Source of the DNA: Nocardioides sp. R-C-SC26
GTDB taxonomy: Bacteria > Actinomycetota > Actinomycetes > Propionibacteriales > Nocardioidaceae
Assembly: GCF_021246465.1 (NCBI RefSeq)
Contig: NZ_JAHRHK010000021.1
Location: 1-49,928, forward strand
DNA length: 49,928 bases
Reading direction: 5' to 3'
In this document: positions 33,442 to 41,737 of the stretch, in pieces
Numbering within the stretch: the first letter of the stretch is position 1
Layout of the letters: the number at the start of each line of letters is the position of its first letter
The notes under the pieces: model-generated
The model's input: the letters and a program-made list of their open reading frames with translations, nothing else
Told to the model about the DNA's origin: nothing
The model's database searches: none
Program-made: the position numbers and the translations under genes

Positions 33442-34688
33442 ACACGACGGCACCGGAGGTCTCGACAAGCTCGACCATCGGGAACGGCTCGACCACCGGC
33501 AGCGGCTCGACCACCGAGGGGGTCTCGACGAGCTCGAGCACCGGGGACGGCTCGGCCACCGAGGCGCCCCGTACCTTCCTGCCCCGATCCGACGACGACG
33601 CCCCGCCGCCGGTGCCCCGAGCCACGCTCGGGCGGATGACCGCCGACGAACGGCTCGTCCGGGTCGGCTCGTGGGTCTCGGCCCTCGGCCTGGCCTGGCT
33701 GATCACCCAGCGCCTGCTGCCGTTGGACGGCCTGCCCTGGTTCCTGCTGACCTGGTTCGGCCTTGGGTTGACCGTCACCGCCGTCCTCACGCTCGCCACC
33801 GGCACGCGGGTCGAGGCGGTCGACCGGGTTGCCGGCAGTGCGATCACCGGTGCCGCTCTCGTGGTCGCCGTCGCGCTCGGCAGCACCGTCGTCTACGTCG
33901 CGGTGAAGGGGTGGGAGCCCGTCTCCCACCTGAACTTCCTGTTCAGCGACATGGCCGGGGTTGGGCCGCGCGACCCCTTCGACGCCGGCGGCATCAAGCA
34001 CGCGATCATCGGCAGCCTCATCGAGATCGGCATCGCGATCGCCATCACGCTGCCGCTCGGGGTCGGCACCGCGGTCTTCATGACCGAGGTCGGCGGCCGG
34101 TTCGCGCGCATCGTGCGTACCGTCGTCGAGGCGATGACGGCGCTGCCCTCGATCGTGGCCGGCCTGTTCGTCTACACCGTGCTGATCGTGACGCTCGGCT
34201 ACCCGCGCTCGGGCTTCGCCGCGGCGATGGCGCTCTCGGTGATGATGCTCCCGATCATCGCCCGCGCCTCCGACGTCGTGCTGCGCGTCGTGCCGGGCAG
34301 CCTGCGCGAGGCGAGCCTCGCGCTCGGCGCCAGTCGCTGGCGCACGGTGTGGCACGTCGTCCTGCCGACGGCACGCTCGGGCCTGGCGACGGCGCTGATC
34401 CTCGGCATCGCCCGCGGCATCGGCGAGACCAGCCCGGTCCTGCTCACCAGCGGCTCGGCCAACTTCACCGTCACCGACCCGACGAGCGGCGCCATGCAGT
34501 CGTTGCCGCTGTTCATCTACAGCAACGTCCGCAGCGGTGACCCCGTGGCGATCGAGCGGGCCTACGGCGCCGCATTCGTGCTGCTGGCCCTGGTGCTCGT
34601 GCTCTTCGTCGTCGCCCGTCTGCTCGCCCGCCCGCGGTCCGGCACTCGCCGTCCGCTGTTCGCCCGATTCCGGAGGACCGTCCGATGA
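33438..34688 (+). CDS. pstA: PstA-like phosphate ABC transporter permease with Ser/Thr-rich N-terminus
   Basis: The 416-residue protein is about 110 longer than typical PstA. Residues 7-43 are almost only Ser, Thr, Gly, Glu and Asp and are encoded by copies of a dispersed repeat. The membrane part begins near residue 80. It carries FMTEVGGRFARIVRTVVEAMTALPSIVAGLF-type PstA blocks and the EAA loop REASLALGASRWRTVWHVVLPTARSG and GIGETSPVLLTSG. It forms the channel with PstC. The start overlaps the pstC stop (ATGA), and the stop overlaps the next start. Confidence 0.93.
   Translation: MNTTAPEVSTSSTIGNGSTTGSGSTTEGVSTSSSTGDGSATEAPRTFLPRSDDDAPPPVPRATLGRMTADERLVRVGSWVSALGLAWLITQRLLPLDGLPWFLLTWFGLGLTVTAVLTLATGTRVEAVDRVAGSAITGAALVVAVALGSTVVYVAVKGWEPVSHLNFLFSDMAGVGPRDPFDAGGIKHAIIGSLIEIGIAIAITLPLGVGTAVFMTEVGGRFARIVRTVVEAMTALPSIVAGLFVYTVLIVTLGYPRSGFAAAMALSVMMLPIIARASDVVLRVVPGSLREASLALGASRWRTVWHVVLPTARSGLATALILGIARGIGETSPVLLTSGSANFTVTDPTSGAMQSLPLFIYSNVRSGDPVAIERAYGAAFVLLALVLVLFVVARLLARPRSGTRRPLFARFRRTVR
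33458..33560 (+). repeat. Dispersed-repeat units read in frame within pstA
   Basis: GGTCTCGACAAGCTCGACCA begins the segment and GGTCTCGACGAGCTCGAGCA repeats it 59 nt later, with CGGCTCGACCACCG units between. This is the tctcgac...ctcgaccaccgg family seen between genes elsewhere in the window. Confidence 0.8.
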
Positions 34689-36355
34689 CCCGCCGCAGCG
34701 CACGATCCCGTGCACACCCCAGCGCCCACCGTCGTCTGGGTGCGCTCGCCGCCAGCCTCGCGCTGGTCTGCTACGCCGCCGTCACCGGCGCCCCGAGTGC
34801 GGCCGCGGCCTACGCGACCATCGAGGGCACCGGCTCGACCTGGTCCGAGCTGATCGTCCAGCAGTGGATCGCCGACGTCGACGCCAACGGCATGAAGGTC
34901 GTCTACACCGGCGGCGGCTCGACCAAGGGTCGCAAGGACTTCTCCCAGAACAGCACCGACTTCGCGATCTCCGAGATCCCCTACCAGGGCACCGACGAGA
35001 GCGGCCAGGCCGACACCAGCAACGGCCGCGCTTTTGCGTACCTGCCGATCGTGGCCGGTGGCACCGCCTTCACCTACCAGCTCAAGGTCGGCAACGAGCT
35101 CGTACGCAACCTGCGCCTCTCGGGCGAGACGCTCGCCAAGATCTTCACCAGCAAGATCACCTCGTGGAGCGACCCCGCGATCACCGCGGACAACAACGGC
35201 CGCCAGTTCCCCGACAAGGACATCATCCCGGTCTACCGCTCCGACGGCTCCGGCACGACGGCCCAGTTCACCACCTGGCTGGACAAGAGCTATCCCTCGA
35301 TCTGGCGCCCCTTCTTCGGCCGCAGCGGCCTGACGTCGTACTACCCGCCGGGCGGCAACCGGGTGGGGCAGTCGGGCTCGGACCAGGTCATGAACACGAT
35401 CTCCGGCTTCGCCGGCGACGGGATGATCGGCTACGTCGAGTACTCCTACCCGGTCAACAAGAACTACCCGGTCGTCAAGGTGCTCAACAGGGCCGGCTAC
35501 TACGTCGAGCCCACCCAGTACAACGTGGCGGTCGCGCTCACCAAGGCGCGGATCAACATGGACAAGAGCAATCCCGACACCTATCTCACCCAGGTGCTGG
35601 ACGGCGTCTACAGCAACGCGGACCCGCGGGCCTACCCGGTGTCGTCGTACTCCTACATGGTCATCCCGACCGGGGCGAGCGACCCGCGCATGACCACCGC
35701 CAAGCGCCAGACGCTCGCCGACTTCCTGTACTACTCGCTGTGCGGCGGGCAGACCAAGGCCGGCCCCTACGGCTACTCGCCGCTGCCGCTCAACCTAGTG
35801 CAGGCCGGCTTCGACCAGATCGCGCAGTTGAAGAAGGCCGACGCAGCCGTCGACCTGACCGACCGCGACGTCCGCTCGTGCAACAACCCGACCTTCGACG
35901 GTACGAACCCCGCGAAGAACGTGCTGGCGCAGAAGGCACCCGCTCCGCCGGCGTGCGACAAGCAGGGCGAAGGGCCCTGCGGCTCCGACACCGGCAACAA
36001 CGACCCGACGGGCGGCGACTCCGGTGGCAACACCGGCGGCGCGACCGATCCGGGGACGGGTGCTAGTGGCGGGAGCGGTGGACCAGACGGCGGTGGCACC
36101 GACGTCGGCGATCTGGGCGCCCCCGGTGGTGACGCGCCGCAGGTCGACCCCGAGACCGGCCTGACCGTCGGCGGCACCGGGACCCCCACGACGTCCGGCG
36201 GGGCGATCTATGCCAACCCGACGCTGGTCGCGGACCGCCCGGCCGACGCGCGGACCTTCGGCTGGGTCGCCGCCGTCGAGCTGCTGGCGCTGGTGCTGCT
36301 TCCCGGTCTCGTCGTCGCCGCGCTCCGCCGTCGTCGTCGGGAGGGCGTGGCATGA
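34685..36355 (+). CDS. PstS-like phosphate-binding protein with C-terminal membrane anchor
   Basis: The 556-residue protein has a signal peptide (about 18-42). The PBP domain (about 45-400) includes GTGSTWSELIVQQWI, FAISEIPYQG, LRLSGETLAKIFTSKITSWSDP and the intact phosphate motif YRSDGSGTTAQFTTWL. A Gly/Asp/Pro-rich linker (about 430-510) leads to a final hydrophobic helix and RRRRR tail, so it should be tethered to the membrane with the receptor outside. No LPxTG motif or lipobox is present. It is coupled to pstA and to the next gene by ATGA overlaps. Confidence 0.9.
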   Translation: MTRRSARSRAHPSAHRRLGALAASLALVCYAAVTGAPSAAAAYATIEGTGSTWSELIVQQWIADVDANGMKVVYTGGGSTKGRKDFSQNSTDFAISEIPYQGTDESGQADTSNGRAFAYLPIVAGGTAFTYQLKVGNELVRNLRLSGETLAKIFTSKITSWSDPAITADNNGRQFPDKDIIPVYRSDGSGTTAQFTTWLDKSYPSIWRPFFGRSGLTSYYPPGGNRVGQSGSDQVMNTISGFAGDGMIGYVEYSYPVNKNYPVVKVLNRAGYYVEPTQYNVAVALTKARINMDKSNPDTYLTQVLDGVYSNADPRAYPVSSYSYMVIPTGASDPRMTTAKRQTLADFLYYSLCGGQTKAGPYGYSPLPLNLVQAGFDQIAQLKKADAAVDLTDRDVRSCNNPTFDGTNPAKNVLAQKAPAPPACDKQGEGPCGSDTGNNDPTGGDSGGNTGGATDPGTGASGGSGGPDGGGTDVGDLGAPGGDAPQVDPETGLTVGGTGTPTTSGGAIYANPTLVADRPADARTFGWVAAVELLALVLLPGLVVAALRRRRREGVA

Positions 36356-38997
36356 GGGGACCAGCCGCCCGTCGTCGACACCGTCTCGGTGTGCTCCTCG
36401 GAGTCCTGCTCGCCGTCGTCGTCTCGCTCGCGCTCGGCGCCACCGCCGGCTCGGCCGCCGACCCGCTCGCACGGGCCATCACCCCAGCGGCGAAGGCGGC
36501 CCCCGCCGGCAAGGACGGCTTCAGCACGACCAAGACGCTGACCCGCACCTTCGCCGAGGCCGATGGACAGACGACGACCGTGGCCAGCTACGACGTCACC
36601 GTGCGGGCCGACCGCACCCAGAACCTCCGTGGCAGGCAGCGCGTGCGAATCACCTGGAGTGGCGCGCAGCCCAGTGGCGGCCGCGCCAGCAATCCCTACG
36701 GTGAGAACGGCCTGGCCCAGGAGTACCCCGTCGTGGTCATGCAGTGCCGAGGACGCGACGGAGCCGGCGTGCCAGCAGCTCGCCAGCTGAGGCCGGAGAC
36801 GTGTTGGACCGCGTCGGTCGCCCAGCGCTCGCAGGTGCTGCGCTCCGACGGCGAGGCGCTGTGGCGCGTCGACCGGTTCGAGGACGAGGCCGACCGCGAA
36901 CGGGTCTCGGGCATCGATCCTTTCCCTGCCGAGCAGTGCGCCGATGCGGACGTCGAGTCCTACTCCACCCACCTCACCGAGTTCGCCGCTGCGGGCGGCA
37001 CCGTGTTCCCGGCATGCGACTCCGAGTCGATGCCGCCGGAGGCAGCCGTCGGCGCGGCGTTCCCGCCGGCCGAGGTCGCCGCGTACACCGATGAGAACGG
37101 GGCTGGCTCTGTCAAGTTCGAGGTGCGCAGCGACGTCGAGAACGAGTCGTTGGGCTGCTCGCACACCGTCGAGTGCTCGATCGTGGTCGTGCCGATCGTC
37201 GGACTCAGCTGCGACACCCCCTCCACGCCGATCTCGATCGCGGACCGGGCCTGCCGCAAGCTCGGCCGGTTCGCGCCCGGCTCCAGCAACTTCGCGAACG
37301 AGGGCGTCGACCAGGCGGTCAGCCCGGCGCTGTGGTGGTCGGAGTCGAACTGGCGCAACCGCTTCTCGATCCCGATCACGTTCGGCCTGCCGCCCGACAC
37401 CTGCGACGTCCTCGACACGCGCCCGCCGACGGGGTTCTACGGCTCCGAGCTGCTCGCGCAGGCCGCGCTGCAGTGGTCGCCGGCCTACTGCCTGGACACG
37501 AAGCGCTTCAAGTTCCAGCTCAACCAGATGCCTGACGAGGCCGGCTGGAACCTGATGACATCGGGCGAGGGACCGGCAGCGGTCGTCTCCTCCGAGCACA
37601 CCGCGCTCGCCGGCCAGCCGATCGGGTACGCCCCGACGGCGGTGACCGGTTTCGCCGTCGGCTACGTGATCGACCGCCCCGAGAACGGCGGCGAGTACAC
37701 CCAGCTCAAGCTGACTCCGCGTCTGCTGGCCAAGCTGCTCACCCAGAGCTACGTCGGCTCCGACCTCGGTCGTGGGCACCCGGGCATGGCCGGGAATCCG
37801 GTGTCGATCCTCAACGATCCCGAGTTCGTCGAGCTCAACCCCGGGCTGAGCCGGATCGACCAGGAGGCCGGCGCCACGCTGCTGTCGCTCTCCACGTCGG
37901 CCGACGTCGTGGAGCAGCTGACCTCCTACATCGCTCAGAACCGCGAAGCGAGCGCGTTCGTGGCGGGCAAGGCCGACCCGTGGGGCATGGTCGTCAACCC
38001 GTCGTACCGCAAGATCGAGCTGCCGCGCGCGGAGTGGCCGCTGCTCGACACCTACGTGCCGCAGACGCAGAATTCGTGCCGCCAGGCGAACCCGGCGGTC
38101 TACTTCAACCAGCTCGCCGCACCGGTGACCACCTTGCGCAAGATCGCCGAGGCGTTGCTGGACTCGCACCCGAACGTGCAGACGCGCTGCGACTACGACG
38201 CCTCGACCCAGCAGTACAAGGTCGGCCGCATCGATCGCCAGTCCTTCGGCGCGCGGTTCCTGCTCGGCATCGTCAGCCTGGGTGACGCCGAGCGCTACGG
38301 GCTGCGTGCGGCCGCGCTGCAGACGAAGCCGGGGCGCTTCGTCCCCCCGACCGCCCAGTCGCTGGCGAACGCCGTCGACCTGACCACGCAGAAGCGCACG
38401 CGGCTGCCGTTCGTCCTCGACCAGGCCGACGTCGCGCGCAGCGGCGGCGCCTACCCCGGCACCATGGTCGTCTACACCGCGGCGAAGCTCAGCGGTCTGG
38501 ACGCCGAGACCGCGGGCCACCTCGCACAGTTCGTGCGGGTCTCGACCACCGAGGGCCAGCGTCCGGGGAGCGGCAACGGCGAGCTCCCGGCAGGGTTCCT
38601 CCCGATCCGTGACACCGGGCCGACGGCGAAGCTGCTCGACGCCGCGGACGACGTCGCCGATGCGATCGAGGCGCAGCGCCCCCCGAAGACTTCTCCGCCA
38701 GCCGGCCCCGGTGGCGGCGACGGCGGACCCGACAGCAGCGACGGGGGCACGACACCGCCGGGCGACCTGACGCCGCCCGGTCGGTCGACCCCTGACACGA
38801 CGCCGCCGACCGGCGCGCCGACGCAGGATCCGGTGCTCACCGCATCGCCCACCGCCGCGACGACCACGGTCGACTCGGGCATCGCGGGCCGCCTCCTGCC
38901 CGGTCTGCTCGCGCTCGGTCTCCTGGCCGGTGTCTACAGCGCGGCGTCGCGGTTCTTCGTGCGCGTTCCGCGGCGGCCCGAAGCAGGTGGGCGATGA
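36352..38997 (+). CDS. Large membrane-anchored PBP-like protein with altered ligand motif
   Basis: The 881-residue protein has a signal peptide (about 10-36), a Cys-rich N-terminal region (about 55-380) with at least ten cysteines, a PstS-like region (about 400-700), a Pro/Gly/Thr linker (about 780-835) and a C-terminal membrane helix with a basic tail. PBP traits are AVTGFAVGYVID, YTQLKLTPRLLAKLL and EFVELNPGLSRI. Where PstS has RSDGSGTT, this protein has SLSTSADVVEQLTSYI, so phosphate ligands are lost. It may be an accessory receptor or scaffold. No named family is recognised for the first half. Confidence 0.82.
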   Translation: MRGPAARRRHRLGVLLGVLLAVVVSLALGATAGSAADPLARAITPAAKAAPAGKDGFSTTKTLTRTFAEADGQTTTVASYDVTVRADRTQNLRGRQRVRITWSGAQPSGGRASNPYGENGLAQEYPVVVMQCRGRDGAGVPAARQLRPETCWTASVAQRSQVLRSDGEALWRVDRFEDEADRERVSGIDPFPAEQCADADVESYSTHLTEFAAAGGTVFPACDSESMPPEAAVGAAFPPAEVAAYTDENGAGSVKFEVRSDVENESLGCSHTVECSIVVVPIVGLSCDTPSTPISIADRACRKLGRFAPGSSNFANEGVDQAVSPALWWSESNWRNRFSIPITFGLPPDTCDVLDTRPPTGFYGSELLAQAALQWSPAYCLDTKRFKFQLNQMPDEAGWNLMTSGEGPAAVVSSEHTALAGQPIGYAPTAVTGFAVGYVIDRPENGGEYTQLKLTPRLLAKLLTQSYVGSDLGRGHPGMAGNPVSILNDPEFVELNPGLSRIDQEAGATLLSLSTSADVVEQLTSYIAQNREASAFVAGKADPWGMVVNPSYRKIELPRAEWPLLDTYVPQTQNSCRQANPAVYFNQLAAPVTTLRKIAEALLDSHPNVQTRCDYDASTQQYKVGRIDRQSFGARFLLGIVSLGDAERYGLRAAALQTKPGRFVPPTAQSLANAVDLTTQKRTRLPFVLDQADVARSGGAYPGTMVVYTAAKLSGLDAETAGHLAQFVRVSTTEGQRPGSGNGELPAGFLPIRDTGPTAKLLDAADDVADAIEAQRPPKTSPPAGPGGGDGGPDSSDGGTTPPGDLTPPGRSTPDTTPPTGAPTQDPVLTASPTAATTTVDSGIAGRLLPGLLALGLLAGVYSAASRFFVRVPRRPEAGGR

Positions 38998-39995
38998 CGC
39001 CCACCCCGGCCACCCCGCCCACCCCGACTACTCGGTCGAGCCGGGCAGACGAACGCCCGTCGGCTCGGCCCGGTGGACGTCGCCGGCTCGTCGGCCGTTC
39101 ACCCGAGCGGTCCGCGGGGGCCGCGAGGCCTCCCCGCGCTCGGAGCGGCCCGCGTCCTCCGGCCGAGGGCAACGGAGCGGTGATCTCCTCGGCAGTCACC
39201 ATGGTGGCGCTGGTGTGCCTGTGGACGGTGCTGCAGCTCCTGGTGCTCGGTGGCCTCTCGCACGACCGCGCCCAGCAGTTTCTCTACGGGGAGTTCCGCC
39301 AGCAGCTCGCCGGGTCGGTCGCGCCCGTCGGACCCGTCGTCCCGGTCGGTGACCCGGTGGCGTTGATGCGCATCCCCGCGATCGGGATGGAACAGGTCGT
39401 CGTCGAGGGCACCGCCTCGGGAGACCTCCTCGTCGGCCCCGGTCACCGCCGCGACACCGTCCTCCCCGGCCAGCAGGGTGTCTCGCTGGTCTATGGCCGC
39501 GGCGGCACCTACGGAGCCCCGTTCGGCGACATCACCGAGCTGGTGGAGGGCGACGTCATCGTCGTCGTCTCCGGGCAGGGCGAGACCCGCTACTCGGTGA
39601 CGGGCGTCCGTCGTTCCGGCGACCCCGTGCCCCTCCCGCCTGTGGAGGGCGAGGGTCGCCTGACGCTCGTCACCGCGGAGGGCAGCGGCCGGCTCGCGGG
39701 TCTGACCGCCGACACCACCGTCTTCGTCGACGCGAGCAGCCCCGATGCCTTCCCCGCTCCACCCGGCCGCCCGACGGCGGTCCCCGAATCCGAGCAGGCG
39801 ATGGCGAGCGATCCCGGAGCACTCCCGCTCCTGGCGCTCTGCCTGGCACTGCTCGTGGCGTTGACCCTCGCGGTCGTCGCCGCCCGTGAGCGCTGGTCGC
39901 TCACGGTGGTCTGGATCGTCGCGAGTCCGCTCGCGATCGCGGCCGCCTGGCTCACCACCGACACGGTGATGCGCCTGCTGCCGAACCTGATCTGA
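38994..39995 (+). CDS. Sortase-fold membrane protein lacking catalytic His and Cys
   Basis: The 333-residue protein has a Pro/Arg-rich cytoplasmic start (1-60), a membrane helix (about 61-89), a sortase-like barrel (about 118-248) and two further membrane helices (about 276-297 and 302-322). The barrel follows class E/F sortases: MRIPAIG, VVEGT, GPGHRRDTVLPGQQG, then YGRGGTYGAPF where active enzymes have AGHRTTHGAPF, and LTLVTAEG where they have LTLTTCHP. The His is Arg169 and the Cys is Ala228. It cannot be a normal transpeptidase. It is coupled by ATGA to the 881-aa gene. Confidence 0.85.
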   Translation: MTPTPATPPTPTTRSSRADERPSARPGGRRRLVGRSPERSAGAARPPRARSGPRPPAEGNGAVISSAVTMVALVCLWTVLQLLVLGGLSHDRAQQFLYGEFRQQLAGSVAPVGPVVPVGDPVALMRIPAIGMEQVVVEGTASGDLLVGPGHRRDTVLPGQQGVSLVYGRGGTYGAPFGDITELVEGDVIVVVSGQGETRYSVTGVRRSGDPVPLPPVEGEGRLTLVTAEGSGRLAGLTADTTVFVDASSPDAFPAPPGRPTAVPESEQAMASDPGALPLLALCLALLVALTLAVVAARERWSLTVVWIVASPLAIAAAWLTTDTVMRLLPNLI

Positions 39996-40060
39996 CCTGC
40001 ATGTCCAGCACCACCGCACGACACCTGTAGTACCCACTTCCGAGTAGGAGCACTGAACCG

Positions 40061-41623
40061 ATGTCTGTTCGAACGTCCTTCGTGGGCCTGGTGACGGCTG
40101 CTGTCGCCGGCTCCGCCCTCGTCCTCTCCGCCGGTGCGGCCCACGCCGCCGACCCCGACGACACGACCTTCACCCCCGCCGCCGCCGATCTGATCGGCGC
40201 CGGCTCCGACACCAGCCAGCACGCGATGTTCCTCGTCGCCAACGCCTACAACGCCACGACCCCGGCGCCCGCGGCGAAGATCGCCACGTTCGCCGCGACC
40301 GGCGGCGGCGACATCGCCCTGCCCTCCGGCGCGATCAAGCGTCCCAACGGGTCCGGCGCGGGCAAGGCGCTGCTCTACGGTGCGGGCAACAACACCGACA
40401 TCGACTACGCGCGGTCCTCCTCCTCGCTCAGCACGGCCGAGACCGCTGCCGGCCTGCAGCAGTTCCCGTTCGCCGTCGACGTGCTGAAGATGGCGGTCTC
40501 GAACACGACGGCCTCGAACGCGCCGACGTCGCTGACCCCCGCGCAGATCGTCTCGATCTACAAGGGCGACGTCACCAACTGGAGCCAGATCGGCGGCAAG
40601 GACGGCGCGATCAAGCCGCTCATCCCGCAGACCGGTTCCGGCACCCGTTCGTTCTTCATCTCCCAGCTCCAGGCGGCCAACAACGGCGTCGCCGTGCAGT
40701 TGGCCTCCTCGGTCGCCGAGGTGCAGGAGCACGACGACAGCAAGGTGAAGTCCGACGCCAACGCGATCGCGCCGTTCTCGGCTGGCCGTGCGGGCCTGCT
40801 CGGCACCACGCTGCGCCTGCTCGGCGGCTTCGAGGCCAAGCGTGCGCTCTACAACGTCGTGCGCCAGGCCGACCTCGGCAAGGCCGAGGTCCAGGCGGCG
40901 TTCGGCCCGACCGGCTTCGTGTGCTCCGAGGACGCGCGCGAGCTGATCGTCGAGGCCGGCTTCGACCAGCTCGCCTCGCAGGCAGACGGCGGCGCGTGCG
41001 GCGTCGCGACGCAGGCGACCACCAGCAACTTCAAGATCTCCGAGGCCCCGGTGGCCATTCCGACCACCACCTCGGTGACGTCGGCCAGCGCCGCGCCCCG
41101 TGCGCTGCGCCTGGTGGCCAAGGTGGCCGGCACGCCCACCCCGACCGGCACGGTCGCGTTCTCCAGCGGCGAGACCACGCTGGGCACCGCCTCGTTGATC
41201 GGTGGCACCGCCACTCTCAACCTGACCGGTGCGACCCCGGGCAGCTACCCGGTCACGGCCACCTACACCCCGGCCGCTGACAGCGACTTCGTCACCTCGG
41301 CCGGCACCACCACCGCGGTCGTCACGACGTCCTCGACGGTCAAGGCCGCCTTCGCGAAGAGGGTCAAGGCCTCGGCCAAGAAGGTCACCGGCACCGTCAC
41401 GGTCAGCCTCAGCGGTGTGTCCTCGAAGGCCACCGGCAAGGTCGTGGTGGTCGAGGGCTCCAAGGTCGTCGGTTCGGGCAACCTCTCGGGCGGCAAGGCC
41501 ACCATCACGCTGACCACCAAGAAGCTCGGCGCCGGCAAGAGCAACCTCATCGTCGTCTGGGGCGGTAACAGCATCGCCGCCGGTTCGTCGGCGAAGTTCG
41601 CCATCACCGTCACCAAGAAGTAG
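40061..41623 (+). CDS. Secreted PstS-like protein with two Ig-like repeats
   Basis: The 520-residue protein has a signal peptide (1-29, cleavage near AHAAD). A PBP domain (about 35-335) follows, with LIGAGSDTSQHAMFLVA, GSGAGKALLYG, SLTPAQIVSIYKGDVTNWSQIGG and PQTGSGTRSFF (compare RSDGSGTT; the Arg and Asp are replaced). Two bacterial Ig-like domains follow (about 335-425, TPTGTVAFSSGETTLG; and 430-520, KATGKVVVVEGSKVVG). It has no membrane anchor or lipobox. TAGGAG lies 12 nt upstream. It follows the sortase-fold gene after 65 bp and may be held by the other envelope proteins. Confidence 0.88.
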   Translation: MSVRTSFVGLVTAAVAGSALVLSAGAAHAADPDDTTFTPAAADLIGAGSDTSQHAMFLVANAYNATTPAPAAKIATFAATGGGDIALPSGAIKRPNGSGAGKALLYGAGNNTDIDYARSSSSLSTAETAAGLQQFPFAVDVLKMAVSNTTASNAPTSLTPAQIVSIYKGDVTNWSQIGGKDGAIKPLIPQTGSGTRSFFISQLQAANNGVAVQLASSVAEVQEHDDSKVKSDANAIAPFSAGRAGLLGTTLRLLGGFEAKRALYNVVRQADLGKAEVQAAFGPTGFVCSEDARELIVEAGFDQLASQADGGACGVATQATTSNFKISEAPVAIPTTTSVTSASAAPRALRLVAKVAGTPTPTGTVAFSSGETTLGTASLIGGTATLNLTGATPGSYPVTATYTPAADSDFVTSAGTTTAVVTTSSTVKAAFAKRVKASAKKVTGTVTVSLSGVSSKATGKVVVVEGSKVVGSGNLSGGKATITLTTKKLGAGKSNLIVVWGGNSIAAGSSAKFAITVTKK

Positions 41624-41630
41624 GCCCATG

Positions 41631-41712
41631 CGGGTTGACCCGTCTTTGCCTGAAGACGGGTCAACCCGGAATCTCGCGTCGACCCGTCTTTGTCTGAAGA
41701 CGGGTCGACGCG
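41631..41712. repeat. Hairpin repeat, copies 3 and 4, between the PBP gene and pstB
   Basis: Copy 3 (41631-41668) has a 16-bp stem with arm CGGGTTGACCCGTCTT and a 6-nt loop TGCCTG. Copy 4 (41675-41712) has a 16-bp stem with arm CGCGTCGACCCGTCTT and loop TGTCTG. Inner and outer pairs both change in a compensatory way between the copies. Confidence 0.93.
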
Positions 41713-41737
41713 GACAACCCCGTGAGCAGGAAGTCCC

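Noticed and set aside
38994..39995. Active sortase
   Set aside because: The positions of the catalytic His and Cys hold Arg and Ala, so an active enzyme is not supported.
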